Assembly (NCBI GenBank): GCA_903839205.1
Contig: CAIMBM010000049.1
Span: forward strand, 1-38,486
Source: an uncultured Holophagaceae bacterium
GTDB lineage: Bacteria > Acidobacteriota > Holophagae > Holophagales > Holophagaceae
Direction of reading: 5' to 3'
Length of the DNA stretch: 38,486 nt
Shown: piece after piece, positions 24,812 to 31,766 of the stretch
How positions within the stretch are numbered: the first letter of the stretch is position 1
Layout: each line of letters starts with the position of its first letter
The notes under the pieces: model-generated
What the model was told of the DNA's origin: nothing
Seen by the model: the letters and a program-made list of their open reading frames with translations, nothing else
The model's database searches: none
Made by a program: the position numbers and the translations under genes

Positions 24812-26312
24812 CGGCCACCTCTTCGGAACCCGTCATGAGGCGGCCCACGTCCTCGAGTCGCCAGGAACCCCGGGGGAATTCGCCCACCAGGGCCCCCTGG
24901 AACAACACCAGGAGCCGGTCCGACATCTCCGCCAGCTCTTCCAGATCCTCGGAGATGAACAGCACCCCGGCGCCCCCGTCCCGGGCCCGTCGCAGCAGGT
25001 CCCGCACGGACGCCGCGGAACGCGCATCCAGGCCGCGGGTGGGGTACAGGGCGATGATGAGGCTGGGGCCGTGGGCCATCTCCCGGGCAATGACCACCCG
25101 CTGGAGATTGCCCCCGGACAAGGCCGCGATGGGGGAATCGAGGGGTGGCATCGGGAAGGCGAGGGCCTCGAAAGATGCGCCCATGGCCGCCTCAAGGGCC
25201 CGCCAATCCACGGCCAGGCCCCTGCGGTAGACGGCGCCGGTGCCCAGCGAGAGGTTCTCCCGAACGGACATGCCGGGAACGGCAGCCATGGCCAGGGCAT
25301 CCTCGGGCACGAAGGCAACGCCGCGTTCCCGCAGGCGCGCAATGGACCAGGAGGAGGCGTCCTCGCCCCGGAACCAGCGGTTGCCCCCTGTCAGGGGCCG
25401 CAGGCCCAGGATCAGATCGCCCAGCTCCTTTTGGCCGCTGCCGGAAACCCCGGCCAGGCCGAGCACCTCCCCCTCGTGGATGGTCAGGTTCAGGCCCTGC
25501 AGGGTGGTCTCGCTGCCCGCGCCCCGGGCCGAAGCCCCCCGCAACTCCAGGATGGGCTGGGTGCCCCCCCCCACGGGGGCCATGGCGGCAGGCGCTTCCC
25601 CGCCAGACTCCCCAAACATCATCTTCACCAGGGTCCCCACCTGCGCCTCGCCGGGCCCGAACCCCCCAGCCACCCGTCCCTGGCGCAGCACCGTGATGCG
25701 GTCGGCGCAGGCCACGACTTCCCGGAGCTTGTGCGTAATGAACAGGATCGCGTAGCCTTCGGCCTTCAGGGCCGCGAACACCTGGAACAGCCCTTCCACC
25801 TCGTGGGGCGCGAGAACTTTGGTGGGCTCGTCGAAGATCAGGATGCGGGCCTCGGCCAGAAGCAGCTTGAGGATCTCCACTTTCTGCCGATCGCCCACGG
25901 AAAGCTGGCGCACCAGGGCATGGGGATCCACCTGGAGCCCGAAACGCCCCCCGATGGCCCGGATCCGCCCGGCGATCCCTTCCTGGTCCAGCACCAGGGG
26001 CAGGTCCTTGAGGAAGAGGGCGACGTTCTCCAGGACGCTGAGGGCGGGGATCAGCATGAAGTTCTGGAACACCATGCCGATGCCCAGGGCCCGGGCATCC
26101 CGGGGGGAGCGCAGGCGCGCGGGCTCGCCGCCCAGGAGGATCTCCCCGGCATCTGGGCGGGTGTAGCCGTAGATGATTTTCGACAGGGTACTCTTGCCGG
26201 CGCCGTTCTCCCCCAGGAGGGCGTGTACCTCGCCCGCGTTCAGGGTGAGGTCGATGCCGTCGTTCGCCAGCACCGATCCGTAGCGCTTGGAGACCCCGCG
26301 GACGGTCAGCAC
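24804..26312 (-). CDS. BMP-type ABC transporter tandem ATPase
   Basis: The GTG start at 26312 overlaps the regulator gene by 7 nt. The 502-residue protein has two fused ABC domains. The first has Walker A GENGAGKST, signature LSVGDRQKVEI and Walker B ILIFDEPT, followed by KVLAP where AVLTP is common. The second has the usual degenerate Walker A GVSGSGQKE, signature LSGGNLQRVV and LIIALYPTRGLD. This arrangement is typical of nucleoside and sugar importers of the BMP/CUT2 type. It should energise the two permeases encoded next to it. Confidence 0.92.
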   Translation of the reverse strand: MLTVRGVSKRYGSVLANDGIDLTLNAGEVHALLGENGAGKSTLSKIIYGYTRPDAGEILLGGEPARLRSPRDARALGIGMVFQNFMLIPALSVLENVALFLKDLPLVLDQEGIAGRIRAIGGRFGLQVDPHALVRQLSVGDRQKVEILKLLLAEARILIFDEPTKVLAPHEVEGLFQVFAALKAEGYAILFITHKLREVVACADRITVLRQGRVAGGFGPGEAQVGTLVKMMFGESGGEAPAAMAPVGGGTQPILELRGASARGAGSETTLQGLNLTIHEGEVLGLAGVSGSGQKELGDLILGLRPLTGGNRWFRGEDASSWSIARLRERGVAFVPEDALAMAAVPGMSVRENLSLGTGAVYRRGLAVDWRALEAAMGASFEALAFPMPPLDSPIAALSGGNLQRVVIAREMAHGPSLIIALYPTRGLDARSAASVRDLLRRARDGGAGVLFISEDLEELAEMSDRLLVLFQGALVGEFPRGSWRLEDVGRLMTGSEEVAGV

Positions 26313-27238
26313 CAGAGCGGCCTCACGGCGAGGCAGAGTTCCACGTGGAGCCTGCCTTGGGCATCGGTGAGAGGGTTGTCCAGATAGATCTCGAAGCGGG
26401 GGCGGTCATCGGGCTGGTACCCGCTGCCCGGCAGCCAGCCGCCCATGAGGGCGTCCCAGGCTTCCATGAACTGGTTGGGCAGGATGCGCACCCGGGCCAC
26501 GGCGTAGGGGCCACCCTCCAGTTCCCGGCAGACGACCTCCGCCCCCACGGCGGTGCCTTCGGGCACGGTGATGGCGACGTCCAGCCTCAGCTTGCGGGCA
26601 TCCGTGATCTCCGGGTCGTCATGGCTGGCGCTCAGCAGCCTCGAGCGAGGCCCCAGCAGCCCCCGGTTCCCGGCCCAGGCCCGGATGCGGCCCAGGAGCC
26701 GCTCGAAGAGGGCCGCGTCCTCCTGGAAGGGCCCTACGTGGCGGATGTAGGCCACGTGCATGGGGGCGAGCTGCTTCACTTGGACGTTCAGGGTCATGTG
26801 GAAGGCCCGCTCAGGAGGTACCCCTGAGCATGGGATCCCTGGCGAGGGTTCCGCTTTGCCGTTCTTGCGATCCTTGTTGCGATTCTTGCGAAACTCGCTG
26901 GCGGAGATGCCGTGGAAGGCCCTGAAACCCCGGGCAAAGGTGGCGGAGGAGGAGAAACCGCAGTCGAGGGCGATCTGGGTGATGCTCTTGGAAGGGTTGT
27001 ACAGCAGCTGGGCCGCGGCCCGTTCTACCCGCAGGCGGAAGACGAAATCCCGAATGGTCTCCCCCATCCATCCATGGAATAGGCGGTGGAAATGATAGGG
27101 GGAGAAGCAGGCCACGTCGGCCAGGGTCTCCAGATCCATGGGTTCGGAGAGATGGGACTGGATGTAGTCCACAACCCGGTTGAACCGCGTCGCGTATTCC
27201 GCGCGTCGGGAATCCAGGGAGACCGACTCGGAAGGCAT
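26306..27238 (-). CDS. AraC-family regulator with GyrI-like ligand domain
   Basis: The start is taken as the ATG at 27238, close to the DNA-binding domain as usual and with GGTGG about 8 nt upstream; an in-frame ATG at 27322 would add a low-complexity leader. Residues ~18-118 of the 310-residue product form two AraC helix-turn-helix motifs (LETLADVACFSPYHFHRLF and ITQIALDCGFSSSATFARGF). Residues ~150-310 form a GyrI-like/SOUL-type effector domain, starting VKQLAPMHVAYIRHVGPF, which binds small molecules in its family. The gene overlaps the ATPase gene and is the first gene of the operon, which suggests autoregulation and substrate-responsive control of transport and catabolism. Confidence 0.9.
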   Translation of the reverse strand: MPSESVSLDSRRAEYATRFNRVVDYIQSHLSEPMDLETLADVACFSPYHFHRLFHGWMGETIRDFVFRLRVERAAAQLLYNPSKSITQIALDCGFSSSATFARGFRAFHGISASEFRKNRNKDRKNGKAEPSPGIPCSGVPPERAFHMTLNVQVKQLAPMHVAYIRHVGPFQEDAALFERLLGRIRAWAGNRGLLGPRSRLLSASHDDPEITDARKLRLDVAITVPEGTAVGAEVVCRELEGGPYAVARVRILPNQFMEAWDALMGGWLPGSGYQPDDRPRFEIYLDNPLTDAQGRLHVELCLAVRPLWC

Positions 27239-27484
27239 AGAGGGAACCACCGTGGATGGCCGAGAGGAGGTGAGTAGCCTTGCACCTGAACAGGGGGTCT
27301 TCCTGAGGCGCGATCCGGACATCGTAACCGAGGACCGCGCGCGATCTGTTAAGGCTTCGGTGCCGGAACCCGGGCGGCTCAGCCCACCGGTGTTCCCCGG
27401 GGTCCCAGCGGCCCTTCTGGGATGGCTCCCCCCGCCTCGCTACCATGAATCGCCGGCATGTCCCGCGGGCAACCTGGAGTTCTC

Positions 27485-28327
27485 GTGCCGCAGACGGCGC
27501 TTCTTCTCGCCTTCGCCTCAGCCATCATCCACGCCCTGTGGAACGTGCTGCTGAAGCGGAACAGGGACCTGGATTCGGCTGCGGCCGGAGTGTTCGCGGT
27601 GTCCATGCTCCTCACCGCGGCCGCCATCCCGTTCATTCCAGGCAAGGCCTTTCCCAGCCATCAGGCGGTCCTCTGGGGGCTGGCCGCGGGGGGCTGCGAG
27701 GGCTGCTACTTCGTGGGGCTGGTGCGGACCCTGGAGAGGGCCCCCCTGGGCTGGAGCTACAGCTGGATGCGGGGCAGCTCCATCGCCCTCCTGTGGCCGG
27801 TCTCCATGCTGTTCATGGCGGAGGCCTTCCACTGGACCTCCCTGGTGTGCGTCTTCACGGTCTGCACCGGGCTGGGTCTCCTGGGGTCCTCTTTCCGGGG
27901 CGGGAGGAGCCGGGGCGCCCTGCCCTGGGCACTGCTCACCGGGTCCTTCATCGCGGGCTACATCCTGTTCTACAAACTGTCGCTGGCCCACGGGGCCCAT
28001 CCGCTGGCGCTCTATAGCCTCTCGATGGCGGTGGGGCTGCCGATCCAGACCCTCGTACGCATCCGCCGACGGGGGTTCCAGGCCTTCCGCATCCTCCCCG
28101 AAGAGCCTGGTCTAGTGCTGCTGGCGGGCTGCCTGTGCGCCCTGGGGTTCAGCCTGTTCCTCGTGGCCCTCTCCATGACCGGAGCTGCGGCGGTCACCAC
28201 GATCCGGAATTCCTCCGTGGCCTTCACGGTGGTCTTCTCCCTGGCCCTGGGTGAGCGTCCCGGGCGACGCCAGTGGCTCGGCGTAGCACTGGTGACCCTC
28301 GGGGCAATGGGGCTGGGCTGGACCTGA
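27485..28327 (+). CDS. EamA/DMT-family transporter
   Basis: The preferred start is a GTG at 27485, with GGAG 5 nt upstream; an ATG at 27458 is in frame but lacks a ribosome binding site. The 280-residue product has about ten hydrophobic segments in two EamA halves. The first half begins with ALLLAFASAIIHALWNVLLK, typical of drug/metabolite exporters, and the second ends with VTTIRNSSVAFTVVFSLALG and a GRRQWLGVALVTLGAMGLGW segment. It is transcribed divergently from the AraC-led operon. The substrate is unknown. Confidence 0.88.
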   Translation: MPQTALLLAFASAIIHALWNVLLKRNRDLDSAAAGVFAVSMLLTAAAIPFIPGKAFPSHQAVLWGLAAGGCEGCYFVGLVRTLERAPLGWSYSWMRGSSIALLWPVSMLFMAEAFHWTSLVCVFTVCTGLGLLGSSFRGGRSRGALPWALLTGSFIAGYILFYKLSLAHGAHPLALYSLSMAVGLPIQTLVRIRRRGFQAFRILPEEPGLVLLAGCLCALGFSLFLVALSMTGAAAVTTIRNSSVAFTVVFSLALGERPGRRQWLGVALVTLGAMGLGWT

Positions 28328-28418
28328 GGGCCGGCCCCGGCGCTAGAACCAGCGAATGCACCCGGTGCCCAGAGGTTCCCTGGCCGTTCCGGGACCATCC
28401 CTGGGTCAGAATGGAGCC

Positions 28419-29168
28419 ATGCTCGCCCTCTCCAAGCTCATCGGAATGCTCTGCATGCCCACGGGCCTGCTCTGGCTCGGCCTGTTCCTGGCCATGCTGT
28501 GGGCCTTCCGGCGGCGCCAGCGCGGCCTCGGTCTATTCCTGGCCTTCCTCTTCCTGGGCTTCGGCCTGGCGGGCAATCCGCAGGTGGGGGCCCTCCTGAT
28601 GGCGCGCCTCGAGTCAGCCATCCCGCTCCTGCCGAAGGACGCGGCCCCCCTGGAGGCCGTGTTCGTCCTGGGGGGTGGCAGCCAGGTGGATGATCGAGGT
28701 CGGCCCTTCCTCAATGCAAGCGGGGATCGCATCCTCGAGGCTGCGCGCCTGTGGCATGCGGGAAGGGCGAAGTGCCTGGTGGCGAGCGGGACTTCCGAGG
28801 ATGCCCGGACCGGCCGCCGGGACCTCGGGGCCGAGACCTGCGCGATCTGGCGGAGCCTGGGGGTCCCGAGTTCGGCCGTCCGAAAACTTGAAGGGCCCTG
28901 CTTCATCACCCGGGATTAGGTCCAAGCCTACCGGCGCCTGCAGGCCCAGGAGGGTTGGCAGCGGGTCGGACTGCTTAGCTCCGCCTGGCACCTCCCCCGG
29001 GCCATGGCCCTGGCCAGGAAGGCGGGCCTGAAGGTCCTGCCCATCCCCAGCGATGCGCAGGGGCGCATCCCCCGCTTCCAGCTTTGGCACCTCGTCCCCC
29101 AGGAGGAGGGTTTCCAGAAAACCCAACTGGCCTGCTGGGAGCGGCTCGGACGGCTGGTGGGCCGGTAG
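28419..29168 (+). pseudogene. DUF218 (YdcF-like) gene with in-frame amber codon
   Basis: The frame from the ATG at 28419 gives two N-terminal transmembrane segments and a DUF218 domain (AVFVLGGGSQVDDRGRPFLN, ILEAARLWHAGRAKCLVASG). It stops at TAG 28917-28919 after CFITRD. The same frame then continues cleanly to TAG 29166-29168 with the rest of the domain: VQAYRRLQAQEGW, VGLLSSAWHLPRAMALARKAGL and LKVLPIPSDAQGRIP. DUF218 proteins have a conserved glutamate just where the amber falls (normally T-x-E-E), so a GAG to TAG change is likely. The product would be truncated at 166 residues without the SAxHLPRA motif, and presumably inactive. A sequencing error or suppression are alternatives. The family acts in envelope processes. 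Confidence 0.82.
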
Positions 29169-29249
29169 CGGGACCCGGACCGCGGAGTCCCAGCCCCGGC
29201 CTCCGGCCCGTGACAGTTTTTACGCGAAGCTCCCGGCCCCCCGATGAGT

Positions 29250-29265
29250 TGAAGGTCCACCTTCA
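29250..29265. promoter_or_regulatory. 16-bp palindrome, possible operator
   Basis: TGAAGGT, two bases, then ACCTTCA form a perfect inverted repeat 104 nt before the start of the first hybrid kinase gene. The size and symmetry fit a dimeric regulator binding site. No second copy was noticed nearby. Confidence 0.35.
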
Positions 29266-29292
29266 GCCAGCCGTCCACGGGACGCCCACCCC

Positions 29293-29326
29293 GGCAGGCT
29301 GACTCGAAGGCCTCCCTGCCTGATTT
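29293..29326 (+). terminator. Possible terminator before the hybrid kinase genes
   Basis: GGCAGG (29293-29298) and CCTGCC (29315-29320) flank a 16-nt loop and are followed by TGATTTTTC. The stem is short and the loop long, so this is a weak candidate. It would end the DUF218 transcript. Confidence 0.3.
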
Positions 29327-29368
29327 TTCACCCGCAGCCCCAAGACACCCCACTCAAGGCATCACAGC

Positions 29369-31687
29369 ATGGCTCACTGGTTCCAGGAGTTGCTGCGCGA
29401 TCGCCACCTGCGAAGGCAGGTGGTGTCCCGGGCGATCTTCTGGACGGCGGGCATGTGTGCCTTTATCGCACTCGGCTCCTACTACTCCTACCGCGAGGCC
29501 CGGGACAACGCCCTGAGCCGGGCCCGGGAGAACTTCCAGAAGGACGTCATGGTCCGCATGCTGGTCAATCAGCCGGGGGGCGGCTACGCCCTGCCGGATG
29601 ACCTGGATCGGCCCGATCCCCACAAAATCCAGAGGCCGGAGCAGGCAGGCTCTGCCGTCGGAACCATGCCCTTCGCCATGGGCAACCCGGCCCACATGAC
29701 CCAGTTCATGCAAGAGATGGGCATTCCCGTCCCGGAACTGCACGGGCACATGACCAGCCTGAGACCCCTGCACCCGAAGAATGCGGCCGATGCCTGGGAG
29801 CAGAAGGCGCTGCACAGGCTCGAGGGCGGGCCCCGCGAGTTCTGGGAAGTAAGCTCCGTGGACGGGCATCCCCGGCTCCGCTTCATGGGGGCACTGGTGA
29901 CCCTGGAGAGCTGTCTGCGCTGCCACGCGGACCAGGGCTTCAAGGCCGGGGACATCCGGGGCGGGATCAGCTTCACGGTCCCCATGAACGAGGATTCCTT
30001 CCTCAGCAGCGGCCTTCACAACGTGACCACGACCCTCGGGGTCGGCCTCATTTGGGTACTGGGCCTGCTGGCGATCCTCCTGGCCGGCAGATCGAACCTG
30101 AATCAGCTGAAGGAGCGCGGGCTGGCCGAGATGGCGCTGCGGGAGAGCGAGGAGCAGCTGAGGACCATCTTCGACGCCTCGGAGGCGGGCATCATCCTGG
30201 TGTCCCCCGATGGCACCATCCGCTATGCCAACCACCGGATGGCCGAGATGTTCGGGACCACGCTGCCGAAGGTGGTCGGCAGCGAGTACACCGGCCACGT
30301 CCACGCCTCCGAAAAACAGGCCGGCAGGGAACGGCTCCACCTGGCCCTCTACGGCGGGGAGAACACCATCACCTCGGAACGGCGGTACATCCGAGAGGAC
30401 GGCACGGACTTCTGGGGGCACTTCTCGGGAAAACGGCTCTACAACGCGGACGGCAGCCTGAACGCGCTGGTGGGGGTGATCACCGACATCACCGAGCGCC
30501 GGGAGAAGGAGGAGGAGAACGCGAAACTCCAGGCGAAGCTCCAGCAGGTCCAGCATCTTGAAGACCTCGGCAGCCTGGCCGGAGGGGTGGCCCACGACAT
30601 GAACAATGTGCTCGCCGCCATTCTCGGACTGGCCAGCGCCAGCATCGACCACCACCCGGCGGACAGTGCCTCGCACCGGGCCCTGGGCACCATCATCAAG
30701 GCTGCCGAGCGGGGGGGAAAGATGTTGAAGAGCCTTCTGAGCCTCGCCCGAAGCAGCCCTGCCGAGGAACGGGAACTGAACCTCAATGAGATCGTCCATG
30801 AAACCATCCAGTTCCTGGAGCAATCGGCCCTCACCAGGGTTCGCCTGGTGCTGGACCTCGAAGGCGAGCTCCGCCCCGTGCGCGGCGATGCCAGCGCCCT
30901 GGGCAATGCCTTCATGAACCTCTGCATCAATGCCGTGGATGCCATGGCTGACTCCGGGACCCTCAAGGTCCTGACCCGAAATGTGGGACTGGATTGGGTC
31001 GAGCTCGAAGTCGAGGACTCGGGATCCGGCATGACCGAAGACATCCTGGAAAAGGCGGTCATTCCCTTTTTCACCACCAAGGAGCCCGGAAAAGGGACGG
31101 GGCTGGGCCTATCCATGGTCTACAGCACCGTGAAGGCCCACCGGGGCCAGATGGACCTGGAGAGCAGGCCCGGCCTGGGGACCACCGCCAGGATGCGGTT
31201 CCCCGTCTCCAGGTCTGGCCTCGCCCGTCCCGGCCGGGACAGACAGGACCCGTCGGGGCCGATCAGGAAGGGTCTTTGCGTGCTCCTGGTGGACGACGAC
31301 GAACTCGTGCGGACCACCACGGAGACCCTGCTGGAGGCCGTGGGCCACCTGGTGATTCCGGTGCGCAGTGGCGAGGAGGCCCTGGCAAAACTCCAATCGG
31401 GGGCCCGGCCCGACCTGGTGATCCTGGACCTGAACATGCCGGGGCTGGGAGGAGCCGGTACCCTGCCGCGCCTCCGGGCCCTCTGCCCCACCCTTCCGGT
31501 CCTGGTGGCCACGGGCCGCGCGGACCAGTCCGCCCTGGACCTGGTGAACGCGCACGACCATGTCACGCTCCTGGCCAAGCCCTTCAGCCTGGAGGAGCTC
31601 AAGCAGCACATCCAGTCGCTTCCCCTCGGCCCAGCCGCCGTCGGGCCGGCCAGGCAGGACCCGGGAATGGGTTCATGGTCCTCCTGA
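29369..31687 (+). CDS. Hybrid histidine kinase with CxxCH haem-type sensor
   Basis: The 772-residue protein has a transmembrane segment at ~20-40 and a periplasmic DUF3365/Tll0287-type sensor (residues ~42-215). This sensor contains CLRCH at 182-186, a c-type haem attachment motif. A second transmembrane segment (~221-240) leads to a PAS domain (~262-378). The HisKA-like helix has H409 in GGVAHDMNNVL, and the ATPase domain has NLCINAVDAM, VEDSGSGM and GKGTGLGLSMV. A C-terminal receiver has D687 in VILDLNMPG. No Hpt or DNA-binding output is present. The sensor suggests redox, oxygen, NO or haem sensing. It lies 79 nt upstream of a second hybrid kinase with a very similar kinase-receiver module, probably in one operon. 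Confidence 0.9.
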   Translation: MAHWFQELLRDRHLRRQVVSRAIFWTAGMCAFIALGSYYSYREARDNALSRARENFQKDVMVRMLVNQPGGGYALPDDLDRPDPHKIQRPEQAGSAVGTMPFAMGNPAHMTQFMQEMGIPVPELHGHMTSLRPLHPKNAADAWEQKALHRLEGGPREFWEVSSVDGHPRLRFMGALVTLESCLRCHADQGFKAGDIRGGISFTVPMNEDSFLSSGLHNVTTTLGVGLIWVLGLLAILLAGRSNLNQLKERGLAEMALRESEEQLRTIFDASEAGIILVSPDGTIRYANHRMAEMFGTTLPKVVGSEYTGHVHASEKQAGRERLHLALYGGENTITSERRYIREDGTDFWGHFSGKRLYNADGSLNALVGVITDITERREKEEENAKLQAKLQQVQHLEDLGSLAGGVAHDMNNVLAAILGLASASIDHHPADSASHRALGTIIKAAERGGKMLKSLLSLARSSPAEERELNLNEIVHETIQFLEQSALTRVRLVLDLEGELRPVRGDASALGNAFMNLCINAVDAMADSGTLKVLTRNVGLDWVELEVEDSGSGMTEDILEKAVIPFFTTKEPGKGTGLGLSMVYSTVKAHRGQMDLESRPGLGTTARMRFPVSRSGLARPGRDRQDPSGPIRKGLCVLLVDDDELVRTTTETLLEAVGHLVIPVRSGEEALAKLQSGARPDLVILDLNMPGLGGAGTLPRLRALCPTLPVLVATGRADQSALDLVNAHDHVTLLAKPFSLEELKQHIQSLPLGPAAVGPARQDPGMGSWSS

Positions 31688-31766
31688 CCATCCGGCCCGC
31701 CGAGGCGATTAAAGTGGCCCCCCGGAGGTTACAGGCGGACCCGGGAGACAACCGGACGGGGGTCCC

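Noticed and set aside
27239..27484. Riboswitch or leader RNA before the AraC-led operon
   Set aside because: No recognisable aptamer pattern or terminator-antiterminator was seen; the region is treated as an ordinary divergent promoter region.
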